Of a DNA stretch of 64,000 nucleotides, positions 16,421 to 26,032 are shown in pieces. The notes under the pieces are model-generated. The model worked only from the letters and a program-made list of their open reading frames with translations. It made no database searches and was not told the DNA's origin. Position 1 is the first letter of the stretch; each line of letters opens with the position of its first letter. The DNA lies in contig NZ_RQJP01000001.1 in assembly GCF_003858645.1 (NCBI RefSeq), positions 1,643,482-1,707,481 of the forward strand, read 5' to 3'. The DNA is from Larkinella knui (lineage in GTDB: Bacteria > Bacteroidota > Bacteroidia > Cytophagales > Spirosomataceae). Made by a program: the position numbers and the translations under genes.

Positions 16421-17530
16421 ATGAGGCATCCCGATTACCGAAACTATAGCGTCGACGACTTGACACGGGACGAATATTTCCGCCAGTGGGTCATCGATCG
16501 TGATTCGCAGAGTGGCGCATTCTGGTCGGAATGGCTGGCCGAAAATCCGGATTGTACCGACAAAGTGCAGGTTGCCCGGGCGTTTCTTCAAGCCCTCGAA
16601 GAGAAAAATACCGCCCTGCAACCGGCCGAACTGGATCAGATTTTCAACGACATTCTCCACTCCAGTCAGCGCCAGGAAATTCCCTTCTGGCGAACTACGG
16701 TTTTCCGGATAGCCGCTGCCCTCCTGCTTTTCATCGGATTGGGCTACGTCTCGTATTCATTTCTGACAAAATCCAGGGCGGGCCAACCGGTCGGTTCCCG
16801 AATGGCGTCGCTGGATGACCTCAGCCCCGCCCTCACCAGCGACTACACCGAAACCGTCAACGAAAGCGCCGAACCGCGCACGTTTTTGCTCCACGACAGC
16901 AGCACCGTGGTTCTTTATCCGAATGGGAGGTTGCGGTATCCGAATCATTTCGCGGCCACCAAACGGGAGGTTTATTTGAGCGGGCGGGCGTTTTTCTCCG
17001 TCAAAAAAAACCCAAAAATGCCGTTCTGGGTCTATACCGATCAGATTTCGACGCAGGTTCTGGGCACCAGTTTTCTGATTACAACGGGAGAAACCGACGC
17101 CAAAGTTGAGGTTCGGTCGGGACGGGTGTCGGTGTATATGCGGAAAGATGTGGTGAAAGAAGAAACCACCCGCAACAACGAACTGGTGGGAATGGTGCTC
17201 ACGCCCAATCAGCAGGTGGTTTTCTCGACCACCGAAAAGCGCCTGGTGAAATCCGTCGTCGAACAGCCCATCACGCTTCACCCAGTTCGGCAGGATGCTT
17301 ACGTTTTTGAGGAAACACCGGTTACGGACGTATTCTCGCTGCTGGAAAAAACCTACGGGCTCACCTTCATTTATGATGCCTCGAACTTGAAAGAATGCTA
17401 CCTGACGGCCAATCTGGCCGGCGAATCGCTGTTTGAAAAACTGAATCTAATCTGCAAAATCACCCGGTCTTCGTACGAAATGGTGGATGGCCAGATCGTA
17501 ATTCACAGCAAGGGGTGTGAAAATAAGTAG
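16421..17530 (+). CDS. FecR-type anti-sigma factor
   Basis: A 369-residue inner-membrane regulator. The cytoplasmic N-terminal 85 residues bind the sigma factor. One membrane helix (IAAALLLFIGLGYVSYSFL) follows at about 88-107, then the FecR domain (about 145-235, with ATKREVYLSGRAFFSV) and the C-terminal DUF4974 domain (about 290-365, FEETPVTDVFSLLEKTYGL), which contacts the STN domain of the transporter. It lies 69 bases after the sigma gene and before susC, as in classical sigma/anti-sigma/SusC trans-envelope switches. Confidence 0.92.
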   Translation: MRHPDYRNYSVDDLTRDEYFRQWVIDRDSQSGAFWSEWLAENPDCTDKVQVARAFLQALEEKNTALQPAELDQIFNDILHSSQRQEIPFWRTTVFRIAAALLLFIGLGYVSYSFLTKSRAGQPVGSRMASLDDLSPALTSDYTETVNESAEPRTFLLHDSSTVVLYPNGRLRYPNHFAATKREVYLSGRAFFSVKKNPKMPFWVYTDQISTQVLGTSFLITTGETDAKVEVRSGRVSVYMRKDVVKEETTRNNELVGMVLTPNQQVVFSTTEKRLVKSVVEQPITLHPVRQDAYVFEETPVTDVFSLLEKTYGLTFIYDASNLKECYLTANLAGESLFEKLNLICKITRSSYEMVDGQIVIHSKGCENK

Positions 17531-17539
17531 GTAAATTTG

Positions 17540-17605
17540 AACCGGTTAGCAGTTTCTGGTCTATTTTTTCTAAAAAAATTACCGGAAAGCAGTATCTAAC
17601 CGGTT
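17540..17605. promoter_or_regulatory. Inverted and direct repeats between fecR and susC
   Basis: AACCGGTTAG (17540-17549) and CTAACCGGTT (17596-17605) are perfect inverted copies around an A/T-rich centre. In addition ACCGGnnAGCAGTnnCT occurs at 17541 and again 40 bases later. This gap is where a sigma-dependent susC promoter would be expected, so these may be its control sites, or alternatively an attenuator. Confidence 0.4.
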
Positions 17606-17617
17606 TCGTCGCTATCC

Positions 17618-20600
17618 ATGAGCAAAACGCCTAAGCTCATGGATCAACTCTATCAAAAGTACTTCTCCTTTCCGACCCTCATGAAACTTTCGGTTATTCA
17701 GCTTCTGATGACCCTCCTGTTTATGGGCGCGACGTATGCCCACCATGCCCATGGACAGGAAGTGCTGGATCAGCGAATAACGATAAAAACGGAAACCACC
17801 ACGCTCAAAGCCGCTCTTTCCACCCTCGAGCGCACGGCCCATGTTTTGTTTGTCTATAACCCCCGAGAAATTCAGGCCAGCCGGAAGGTGACGCTCGACG
17901 CCCGGTTTGTGACGCTGAAAGAAGCACTTTTGGAGTTGCTGACGCCCCTGCACCTTCGCTACGAAGTGACCGGCAAACAAATTGCGCTTTTCAGAGCCGA
18001 TAACTCGGGGCAACTGCCGATGCCGAATGCGGGAAATCCCACCGACGCACTGGCCGACCTGACGGTATCGGGAACCGTAACCGACGAAAAAGGCGAAGGC
18101 TTACCGGGTGTCAGTGTGCTGGTGAAGGGCACCACGCGCGGGACGACGACCAACGGAGACGGGAAGTACCAGATTGCGGTTCCCAATGAAGCTACGGTGC
18201 TGGTTTTCAGCTTCGTCGGGTTTGTTTCGGAGGAAATTGCCGTCAATAAACGCACCAGCCTGAATGTCTCGCTAAAAACCGACAACAAGAGCCTGGAGGA
18301 GGTCGTCGTGGTGGGCTACGGCACGGTGAAAAAATCGGATCTGACCGGTTCGGTCGCTAAAGTGGGTGAATCCAGCATCAAGGCAACGCCCATTGCCTCC
18401 CTCGACCGCGCCATGCAGGGCCGGGCCGCCGGGGTGCAGGTGGTGGCGAATTCGGCTCGGCCGGGGGGCAATTCCACCATCCGGATCCGGGGTTCGGGCT
18501 CCGTCAATGCGGGCAATGATCCGCTGTATGTGATCGACGGTTTTCCGACCGGAAACCTCAATTCCATCAACACCGACGATATTGAATCGATTGAAATCCT
18601 GAAAGATGCGTCGGCCACCGCCATTTACGGCTCACGGGGTTCCAACGGCGTGGTGCTGGTTACGACCAAGCGCGGCAAAGCGGGCAAAACCGTCATCAGC
18701 TACGACGGGTATTACGGCAGTCAATCCGTCCGGCGCAAACTCCCGATGCTGAACGCCCGCCAGTTTGCCGAACTGGTCAACGACGCCCAGATCAACAACG
18801 GCGGCAAGGCGTATTTTGACGGCAGCACGGCCGATCGACCGCTGCCCGCTACCCTGGGCGAAGGCACGGACTGGCAGGATGTCATTTTGCGGGATGCCCC
18901 CATTCAAAATCACCAGCTTTCGGTTTCGGGCGGGGCCGAAAAATCCCGCTACGCAATTTCGTTCGGCTATTACGACCAGGAAGGCATCATTCTCAAATCC
19001 GGTTTCAAACGCTATACGCTCCGGGCTAACCTCGACAACGACCTGAATTCCCGCCTGAAAGTTGGGTTAACCATGCAGGGTGCCTATACGATTACCAACA
19101 ATCCCCGCACGGAAATTGCCGGAAACCGGGCCGTGGATGGGATCATCAGCTCGGCCCTGAATTATTCACCGACCTTCCCCGTCACGAATGCGGATGGTAG
19201 CTATTACAAGAATCAGGGTGCGTTGAACGGACTCGGTGCCGATAATCCGCTGGCGATGGCCAATGAATTTACGGACAAAACCGCCCTGATCCGGCTGCTG
19301 GCCAATGCGTATCTCGATTACAAAATTCTGGATGGGCTGAGCTTTCGAACCAGTTTCGGCACGGATTTGCAAAGCTCGAAAAACAACTCGTACATTACCC
19401 GTCTGGCGGTGCTGGGTGCTAGCGTCGGCGGAAGCGCTTCCGTTACGGCCTCCCAAAGTATCAACTGGCTGAACGAAAATATCCTCAATTATACCCGGCA
19501 ACTCAGCGCCCGCCATAGTCTGAATGCGGTGTTGGGGTACACGATTCAGGGCCTAGCCACGGAAAGCGTCGGGGCCAATGCCAATACGTTTTCCGACGAT
19601 TTTGCCTTGTATAATAACCTGGGAGCGGGTTCTTCGCTGGTGGCCCCGAGTTCGGGCAGCAGCGAGTGGCGGCTCATTTCGTACCTCGCCCGGGTTAATT
19701 ACGGCTACAACGACCGGTTTTTGCTGACACTTACCGGTCGGCGGGATGGGTCTTCGCGGTTTGGCCCCAACAATAAATTCGGTTTTTTCCCTTCGGGAGC
19801 CCTCGCCTGGAAGCTGGCCAATGAAGCCTGGATGAAAAACCTGACCTTTATTTCCGATGCCAAGGTGCGGGTCAGCTACGGTCTTTCGGGCAATCAGGAA
19901 ATCGGCAATTACCAGTATCTGGCCAACATCAGTTCCGCCCCTTACGTCATTGGCGGTGCGCTCAACGTCGGATCGGCCACGGCGGGCATTGGCAATCCGG
20001 ATTTGCGCTGGGAGAAAAACGCCCAGTTCGACGTCGGTTTCGATCTGGGAATGTTCAACAACCGCATTCAGGTCTCGGCGGATTACTACATCAAGAAGAC
20101 ATCCGATCTGCTTTTCAGTGTGGGCGTGCCGACATCGTCCGGTTTTTCCACCACGCTGAAAAATCTGGGGAGCGTTCGCAACAAAGGATTTGAATTTTCG
20201 GTAAATACCATCAATGTCGACCACGGCGGTTTTCGCTGGACGTCGGAATTCAACATCTCCTTCAACCGCAACAAGATCCTGTTTCTGGATGGCCGCAAGG
20301 AGTTCCGAACCGGTTCCGACGCTACGGTTTCCAACACCTCGCAAAACCCCATTCTGTTGCGGGTAGGCAGCCCCCTCGGCAATTTCTTCGGGCTGGTTAC
20401 CGATGGTATTTTCCAAACACAGGCGGAAGTTGATGGATCCGCCCAGAAAACGGCCAAGCCCGGTGATCTTCGGTACATCGACAAAAACGGCGATGGTGTC
20501 ATCAATGATTCGGATCGGGATATCATTGGCAATGGCAACCCGGATTTCTTCGGCGGATTGAACAACACATTCTCTTTCAAGGGCTTCGATGTAAATATTT

Positions 20601-21034
20601 TTGTGCAGGGCTCCTCCGGAAATGACATCCTGAATTTTGCCACCTTCGACCAGCTGAACCTGACAGGGGGCAACAACCAGTCGGCCCGGGCGCTGGATCG
20701 CTGGACGCCCGCGAACCCGGGCAACACCATTCCGCGCGCCAACGCCGGGGGCGGCTCCCGTTTGCTGTCTACCCTGCACGTCGAAGATGGTTCGTATCTG
20801 CGGTTTAAAAACATTTCACTGGGGTATAATCTTCCGAAAAGCCTGGTAAACCGCCTGTCGGTCAGTTCGGCGAAAGTATACGTGACGGCCCAGAATTTTG
20901 TCACCCTCACCTCGTATACGGGCTACGACCCGGAGGTAAACCGCTACGGCAGTTCGTCGCTGAGCCAGGGCATCGACTACGGCGGCTACCCGGCGGCAAA
21001 AACGGTTTTACTCGGACTGAACCTGAAATTTTAA
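17618..21034 (+). CDS. SusC/RagA-family TonB-dependent transporter with STN signalling domain
   Basis: An 1138-residue outer-membrane transporter. Order: signal segment (about 24-50), STN domain (about 50-115, which meets FecR), CarboxypepD_reg-like domain (about 150-235, with EKGEGLPGVSVLVKGT), the SusC TonB-box-like region (SLEEVVVVGYGTVKKSDLTG), plug domain (about 240-360, with YVIDG and the GSRGSNGVVLVTTK motif), then a 22-strand barrel. It imports oligosaccharides or other polymers captured by the SusD lipoprotein encoded next. The start at 17618 is used; one seven codons later is possible. The presence of STN fits regulation by the upstream sigma/FecR pair. Confidence 0.95.
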   Translation: MSKTPKLMDQLYQKYFSFPTLMKLSVIQLLMTLLFMGATYAHHAHGQEVLDQRITIKTETTTLKAALSTLERTAHVLFVYNPREIQASRKVTLDARFVTLKEALLELLTPLHLRYEVTGKQIALFRADNSGQLPMPNAGNPTDALADLTVSGTVTDEKGEGLPGVSVLVKGTTRGTTTNGDGKYQIAVPNEATVLVFSFVGFVSEEIAVNKRTSLNVSLKTDNKSLEEVVVVGYGTVKKSDLTGSVAKVGESSIKATPIASLDRAMQGRAAGVQVVANSARPGGNSTIRIRGSGSVNAGNDPLYVIDGFPTGNLNSINTDDIESIEILKDASATAIYGSRGSNGVVLVTTKRGKAGKTVISYDGYYGSQSVRRKLPMLNARQFAELVNDAQINNGGKAYFDGSTADRPLPATLGEGTDWQDVILRDAPIQNHQLSVSGGAEKSRYAISFGYYDQEGIILKSGFKRYTLRANLDNDLNSRLKVGLTMQGAYTITNNPRTEIAGNRAVDGIISSALNYSPTFPVTNADGSYYKNQGALNGLGADNPLAMANEFTDKTALIRLLANAYLDYKILDGLSFRTSFGTDLQSSKNNSYITRLAVLGASVGGSASVTASQSINWLNENILNYTRQLSARHSLNAVLGYTIQGLATESVGANANTFSDDFALYNNLGAGSSLVAPSSGSSEWRLISYLARVNYGYNDRFLLTLTGRRDGSSRFGPNNKFGFFPSGALAWKLANEAWMKNLTFISDAKVRVSYGLSGNQEIGNYQYLANISSAPYVIGGALNVGSATAGIGNPDLRWEKNAQFDVGFDLGMFNNRIQVSADYYIKKTSDLLFSVGVPTSSGFSTTLKNLGSVRNKGFEFSVNTINVDHGGFRWTSEFNISFNRNKILFLDGRKEFRTGSDATVSNTSQNPILLRVGSPLGNFFGLVTDGIFQTQAEVDGSAQKTAKPGDLRYIDKNGDGVINDSDRDIIGNGNPDFFGGLNNTFSFKGFDVNIFVQGSSGNDILNFATFDQLNLTGGNNQSARALDRWTPANPGNTIPRANAGGGSRLLSTLHVEDGSYLRFKNISLGYNLPKSLVNRLSVSSAKVYVTAQNFVTLTSYTGYDPEVNRYGSSSLSQGIDYGGYPAAKTVLLGLNLKF

Positions 21035-21046
21035 TCGGATAAGCTA

Positions 21047-22489
21047 ATGAAAATCAACCCACTACTGGGGCTCGTTCTGCTGTTGGCTACCGCCTGCGAA
21101 AGCCAGCTCGACCTCTCTCCCGTTACGAATTTAACCAATGCCACCTACTACAAAACCGCCGATGATGCCCGGGCGGCTGTGGGGGCCTGTTACAGCGCCA
21201 TCGGTAATCTGGACCCGAATGTGGACATTACCACCACCGACGACGCCATTCCGTTTTTAACCGGTGATGCCAACCGGCCACTGCTGTGGCGCTATGACAT
21301 TACCCCGGCCAACACCTACGTTGGTCTGTATGCACCGGCTTACCGTGGCATCAACCGCTCCAATATTGTCATCGATCGCTTGCCCGGTATTGCCATGGAC
21401 GAAACGCTGAAAAAGCGGTACATCGCCGAAGCGAAATTTCTTCGTGCCTTGCACTACTTCAACCTCGTGCGGCTCTACGGCGATGTGCCGCTGGTAACGA
21501 AGGAAACCACCTCGCTCGAAGGGCTGGAAGTTTCCCGGTCGCCGGTGGCGGATATCTACGCCCTGATCGAAGCCGATTTAAAGGAAGCTGAAAGCACCCT
21601 GCCCGTTTCGTATCCCGCCAGCGAATCCGGCCGGGCCACCAAAGGGGCCGCCAAAGGAATACTGGCCAAGGTGTATCTCACCCGGGCCGGTGCAACGGCA
21701 GCATCACCCTACTGGGCGCAGGCTGCCGCCAAGGCGAAGGAGGTGATCGACCTGGCCGTTTACAACCTGTACGACAATTTTGCCGATGCCTTTGCCCTCA
21801 CGGCCCGGGGTGGAAAAGAGAATATTTTTGAAGTTCAGTACCTGACCGATGTGCGCGGACACAGTCTTGGACGGGGTTTTGGCGTGCGGGCGGCCCTGAT
21901 CTATCCCAGCGGAGGAGCCGGGATTGCCCGGGTGAGCGCCAGTTTGTTCAACGCCTATACGGCGGCTGACAAACGAAAACCGGTGACGTTCATCACGTCT
22001 TACGTCTACAATGGTGCCACCACGACGCTTTCCATTACCGATCCGGATCCAACCAAAGCGGTTTCATTCCAGAAGTTATGGGACAAATCGGCCAAAACCA
22101 ACGGTGGTGAAGGCACCAGCATCCCGGTGTTGCGGTATGCCGACGTGCTGCTGATGCAGGCCGAAGCCCTCAATGAAGCCAACAACGGTCCGACTGCCGA
22201 CGCCTATACCGCCATTAACAAAGTGCGCATCCGGGCCGGATTGACGGCTTTGACCGGCCTCAATTACCAGCAGTTTAAAGAAGCGGTCTGGCTGGAACGC
22301 CGGCTGGAACTGGCGTTTGAAAACAGCCGCCGGTTCGATCTCGTCCGGACGGGCAAATTAGTGGAGGCCGTAAAAGCGGACAATACCTTCAACCGGAATC
22401 CGGTCATTCAGCCTTTCCACGTCCTGCTGCCCATTCCGCAATCGGACATGGATGCCAACCCCGGTTTGGTCCAGAATCCCGGCTACTAA
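21047..22489 (+). CDS. SusD/RagB-family substrate-binding lipoprotein
   Basis: A 480-residue surface lipoprotein with a lipobox ending in ATAC (Cys17). It has the SusD N-terminal helical part (TYYKTADDARAAVGACYSAI), the conserved AEAKFLRALHYFNLVRLYGDVPLV segment in shortened reading (EAKFLRALHYFNLVRLYG), and the C-terminal RagB/SusD signature (VLRYADVLLMQAEALNEA, then ERRLELAFE). SusD proteins form the lid on SusC and bind glycans. It follows susC by 12 bases. Unlike usual polysaccharide loci no glycoside hydrolase is adjacent; two pyruvyl-transferase-family genes follow. Confidence 0.95.
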   Translation: MKINPLLGLVLLLATACESQLDLSPVTNLTNATYYKTADDARAAVGACYSAIGNLDPNVDITTTDDAIPFLTGDANRPLLWRYDITPANTYVGLYAPAYRGINRSNIVIDRLPGIAMDETLKKRYIAEAKFLRALHYFNLVRLYGDVPLVTKETTSLEGLEVSRSPVADIYALIEADLKEAESTLPVSYPASESGRATKGAAKGILAKVYLTRAGATAASPYWAQAAAKAKEVIDLAVYNLYDNFADAFALTARGGKENIFEVQYLTDVRGHSLGRGFGVRAALIYPSGGAGIARVSASLFNAYTAADKRKPVTFITSYVYNGATTTLSITDPDPTKAVSFQKLWDKSAKTNGGEGTSIPVLRYADVLLMQAEALNEANNGPTADAYTAINKVRIRAGLTALTGLNYQQFKEAVWLERRLELAFENSRRFDLVRTGKLVEAVKADNTFNRNPVIQPFHVLLPIPQSDMDANPGLVQNPGY

Positions 22490-22561
22490 GCGGCTTATCC
22501 CTAGTCATTCGAACCAGAAACAATTTTAGAACCATACCGCAAACGGATGATACCTGATCCC

Positions 22562-23839
22562 ATGAACTCAAGCAGAAGGACTTTTTTGAAAAGTGCGGGG
22601 CTGGCTTCGGCTTCCCTCCTGGCCTCCCTGAACGGCTTTTCGGCCAAAAAAGCGCCGGTTATTCTTCTTCGCTCGTCCTGGCAAACCGTCAACATCGGTG
22701 ACATTGGGCATACGCCCGGTGTGCTGACGCTGCTGGAAAAATACCTCCCCACTGCCAGCGTCCGGCTGTGGCCGTCGGACGTGGGCGACGGTGTCGACGA
22801 GCTGATTCGGCAGCGGTTTCCCAAACTGACCATCGCCAAAGCGCCCGAGGAAGTGAAGCAGGCGTTTGCCGAATGCGACTTCTTGCTGCACGGTTCCGGC
22901 GCTTCGCTGGTGGCGGGGAAAGACGTGGATCGGTGGCGAAAAGAAACGGGCAAACCGTACGGTATTTACGGCATTACGTTTTCGGTTACGCGCGATGGCG
23001 ACGATTCGAAAGCCCTTAGCAAAGCGTCGGCCCTCGACATCGATATTTTAAGCAACGCCCGGTTTGTATTTTTCCGCGACACGGTTTCGTTGGGTGTTGC
23101 CAAACAGAATGGAGTAACGTGCCCGGTAATGGAATTCGGGCCCGATGGTGCTTTTGCCGTCGATCTCCATAATGATCCGCTAGCGAAGGATTTCCTGAAA
23201 GAACACAGCCTGGAAGACGGCAAATTCCTGTGCGTGATTCCGCGCCAGCGGTATACGCCGTACTGGGAAATCCCCGCCAAAAAACGGGCGTTCGACCCGC
23301 AACGAAATGCGCGAAACGAAGAAATGCGCGAACACGATATCGCCCCGCTTCGGGAAGCTATCACGGCGGTTGTTCGGCAGACGCCGATGAAGATCCTGAT
23401 TGTTCCGGAAGATGAAACGCAGGTAAAACTCGGCAAAACAATGCTGTATGATCCGCTTCCGGAGGATGTGAAAGCCAAAGTGGTCTTGCGGGATCGCTAC
23501 TGGCTCACCGACGAAGCCATCAGCACCTACGTCCGGTCGGCGGGTTTGTTCGGGCTTGAAATGCACTCGCCCATCATGTGCATTGGCAACGGGGTTCCGG
23601 CCATCGTCTGCCGGTTTTCCGAACAAACCAGCAAAGGCATCATGTGGCGCGATATTGGCCTGGGCGACTGGCTTTTCGATATGGATAATGAGAAAGACGT
23701 AGCCGGGATCGTGCCCGCCGTACTGGCCATGGCCAAAGACCCGAAAGCCGCCAAACTGAAGATCAAAAAAGCACAACAGTTCGTCCGGGAGCGTCAGCGC
23801 GAGACCATGGAAATTTTAAAGAAAAACCTGAATGCCTAA
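22562..23839 (+). CDS. Polysaccharide pyruvyl transferase family protein with twin-arginine leader (copy 1)
   Basis: 425 residues from the start at 22562, chosen because it opens directly with a Tat-like leader (SSRRTFLKSAGLASASLLAS). The body matches the polysaccharide pyruvyl transferase family: NIGDIGHTPGVLTLLEKYLP, CDFLLHGSGASLV, GKPYGIYGIT, and the C-terminal EMHSPIMCIGNGVPAIVCRF. Known members transfer ketal pyruvate from phosphoenolpyruvate to exopolysaccharide sugars in the cytoplasm. An exported member would lack PEP, so either the reaction differs or the leader is misread. It is 72 bases after susD and overlaps copy 2 by 8 bases. Confidence 0.85.
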   Translation: MNSSRRTFLKSAGLASASLLASLNGFSAKKAPVILLRSSWQTVNIGDIGHTPGVLTLLEKYLPTASVRLWPSDVGDGVDELIRQRFPKLTIAKAPEEVKQAFAECDFLLHGSGASLVAGKDVDRWRKETGKPYGIYGITFSVTRDGDDSKALSKASALDIDILSNARFVFFRDTVSLGVAKQNGVTCPVMEFGPDGAFAVDLHNDPLAKDFLKEHSLEDGKFLCVIPRQRYTPYWEIPAKKRAFDPQRNARNEEMREHDIAPLREAITAVVRQTPMKILIVPEDETQVKLGKTMLYDPLPEDVKAKVVLRDRYWLTDEAISTYVRSAGLFGLEMHSPIMCIGNGVPAIVCRFSEQTSKGIMWRDIGLGDWLFDMDNEKDVAGIVPAVLAMAKDPKAAKLKIKKAQQFVRERQRETMEILKKNLNA

Positions 23840-25121
23840 CCCATCCACTCTGCCCAACCGCCGGGAATTCCTGAAGCAAACACCAGCGCTCCTGGGCCTG
23901 CTGATGTCTGTTCCGGCCCTCGCCAGAACCCGTTTCTCCGCCAAAAAATCCATCCTCCTCCGCTCGTCGTGGCAAACGGAAAACATCGGCGATATTGCCC
24001 ATACGCCGGGCGTGCTGACGTTGCTGGAGAACTATTTGCCCGATGTGGAGGTTCGCCTGTGGCCGTCCAACGTCGGAAACGGTGTGGAAGAACTGCTGAA
24101 AAAGCGGTTTCCGGCTCTGGTCATTCTCAAAACGGCGGAAGAAAAAACCGCAGCCCTGGCCGACTGCGTGTTCCTGCTGCACGGCTCCGGGCCTTCGCTG
24201 GTGGGTCGGAAAGAAATTGAACAATGGCGGGAAACCGGAAAGCCGTACGGTATCTATGGAATCACCTGGCCCGGCGTGTATGGTTTTGAAAAAGACCGCT
24301 GGAAATTCAATCCGGCCGATGTTGCGTTGCTGACCCAGGCCCGTTTTGCCTATTTCCGGGATTCGGTTTCGATGGAATTCGCGAAGTCGAAGGGCGTTGC
24401 CTGTCCAATTATGGAGTTTTGCCCCGACGGAGCGTTCGCCGTAGACATCCGCAACGACAAAGCCGCCGACGCCTTTCTGAAAGAGCATGGCCTGGAAACG
24501 GGCAGGTTTCTGTGTGCCATACCCCAGTTACGGTTTTCGCCCTGGTGGGAATTACCGCAGAAAAAGCTGTCGGTTAACCCCGAAAAACACGCCCGCAACG
24601 AGCAGATGAAGGAACAGGACAATAAGCCGATTCGCGATGCCATCGTGGCCGTGGTTCGCCAGACGCCCCTGAAAATCCTGATCGTTCCGGAAAACGAAAC
24701 GCAGGTTCGAATTGGGAAGGAAATGCTGTACGATCCGCTGCCGGACGATGTGAAAGCCAAGGTCGTTTGGCGCGATCGGTACTGGCTCACCGACGAAGCC
24801 GTCAGCACGTATGCGCGGTCGGCGGGCCTGTTCGGGATCGAGATGCACTCGCCCATCATGTGCATTGCCCTGGGCATTCCGGCCCTGGTTTGCCGGTTTG
24901 AAGAGCAGACCAGCAAAGGTGCGATGTGGCGGGATATTGGCCTGAGCGACTGGCTGTTTGACCTGGATACGCCCAACGATGTGGACAGGATCGTCCCGGC
25001 GGTGTTGGAAATGGCGAAAAATCCCCAAACGGCGCACTTGAAAGTCAAAAAAGCGCAGCAATTTGTGGCCAAACGACAGCGGGAAACGATGGCGGTAGTC
25101 CGGAAAAATGTTGGCGTTTAG
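23832..25121 (+). CDS. Polysaccharide pyruvyl transferase family protein with twin-arginine leader (copy 2)
   Basis: A 429-residue paralogue of the preceding gene, about 60 percent identical by eye over most of its length, including the EMHSPIMCIALGIPALVCRF segment and the RDRYWLTDEAVSTYARSAGL block. The leader is again twin-arginine-like (NRREFLKQTPALLGLLMSVP). Its start lies 8 bases inside copy 1, so translation is coupled. The stop codon overlaps that of the opposite-strand hydrolase in the shared bases TTAG. A tandem pair at the end of a susC/susD operon suggests two related substrates or a heteromer. Confidence 0.85.
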   Translation: MPNPSTLPNRREFLKQTPALLGLLMSVPALARTRFSAKKSILLRSSWQTENIGDIAHTPGVLTLLENYLPDVEVRLWPSNVGNGVEELLKKRFPALVILKTAEEKTAALADCVFLLHGSGPSLVGRKEIEQWRETGKPYGIYGITWPGVYGFEKDRWKFNPADVALLTQARFAYFRDSVSMEFAKSKGVACPIMEFCPDGAFAVDIRNDKAADAFLKEHGLETGRFLCAIPQLRFSPWWELPQKKLSVNPEKHARNEQMKEQDNKPIRDAIVAVVRQTPLKILIVPENETQVRIGKEMLYDPLPDDVKAKVVWRDRYWLTDEAVSTYARSAGLFGIEMHSPIMCIALGIPALVCRFEEQTSKGAMWRDIGLSDWLFDLDTPNDVDRIVPAVLEMAKNPQTAHLKVKKAQQFVAKRQRETMAVVRKNVGV

Positions 25122-26032
25122 CCGCGTTTTTCCGGACCACTGCCCGGTTTTACCTTGATAAATTCCCGTAATTCCCGGTAAATAAGATTGTTTTTCCAGT
25201 ACAATTGCGTCACCATTCCGACGTGTTTTTTACCTGCCAGAACCTTGTAGCCGTGTTTTACACCGAGTTGCTGAAGCCGCTCATGGAATTTCTGCGTACT
25301 CCCGGCAATGCCTGGGTACGTGCGGCTTCCGGTGTAAATCAACATCGGCGGACTTTGGGCGTTGACCTGATACAATGCCGACATCGCCCGCCAAACGGCG
25401 GTATCTTTCCCGAAGGGAACAAGGTACTGCTTATCACCGGGATACGCCATTTTTTTCAGGTAGTCGAACATATCCAGTCCGGCCGGGTCATCCAGAATAG
25501 CGCCTTTAACGGGATTTCTGGCCAGGCCATTTTTCTCAAAAACCGAATTATCAACCGCCAGCAAAGCCGCCAGTCCACCACCCGCCGAATGCCCCATGAC
25601 AAAAATCCGGTTGGGATCACCGCCGAATTCGGCAATATGTTCCGAGGTCCAGCGCACGGCCCGGGCGCAGTCGTCGGCCATACCGGGCACCCGAACCGCA
25701 GGCGAAAGCCGGTAATTGATGATCACCGCCACGACTTCCTGTCTGGCCAGTCGCCGACCAACGAACGAATAGAGATTTTTGCTGCCGCTGTCCCAGTTTC
25801 CACCGTGGATAAAAACCACGACAGGCCGAAGCTGAGCGGATTTCCGGCGGGGCTGATACACATCGAGCACGTGCCGGTCCGCATCAAAATCCGGCGAATC
25901 GGCGGTCACGTACGGAATGTCTTTGGTCCGCTGGCTGGGCCGCGCGGTGGCAAATTCATTGATAAACACCAGCAGGAAAATCAGGACCAGCAGGGCCGCC
26001 GGGATTTGCCAGAGCAGTCGGAACCCGGCCAT
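25118..26032 (-). CDS. Alpha/beta hydrolase (carboxylesterase-like), membrane-anchored or exported
   Basis: 304 residues from the start at 26032, which forms TGATG with the stop of the AraC gene. The longer frame upstream is only the shadow of that gene. A hydrophobic N-terminal segment (LLWQIPAALLVLIFLLVFI) anchors or exports it. The oxyanion motif HGGNW, the nucleophile elbow GHSAGG and the late Asp and His (His in GKKHVGM) identify a hormone-sensitive-lipase/BD-FAE-like esterase. Substrate unknown. Coupling to an AraC regulator suggests inducible expression. Confidence 0.85.
   Translation of the reverse strand: MAGFRLLWQIPAALLVLIFLLVFINEFATARPSQRTKDIPYVTADSPDFDADRHVLDVYQPRRKSAQLRPVVVFIHGGNWDSGSKNLYSFVGRRLARQEVVAVIINYRLSPAVRVPGMADDCARAVRWTSEHIAEFGGDPNRIFVMGHSAGGGLAALLAVDNSVFEKNGLARNPVKGAILDDPAGLDMFDYLKKMAYPGDKQYLVPFGKDTAVWRAMSALYQVNAQSPPMLIYTGSRTYPGIAGSTQKFHERLQQLGVKHGYKVLAGKKHVGMVTQLYWKNNLIYRELREFIKVKPGSGPEKRG

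Noticed and set aside
19553..20779. 408-codon open frame antisense to susC
   Set aside because: It has no family resemblance and composition fits the shadow of a GC-rich gene. The sense frame is a certain SusC.
22490..22561. Possible promoter between susD and the first pyruvyl-transferase-family gene
   Set aside because: The 72-base gap has no TAnnTTTG or TTG box, so the genes are treated as one operon with susC and susD.
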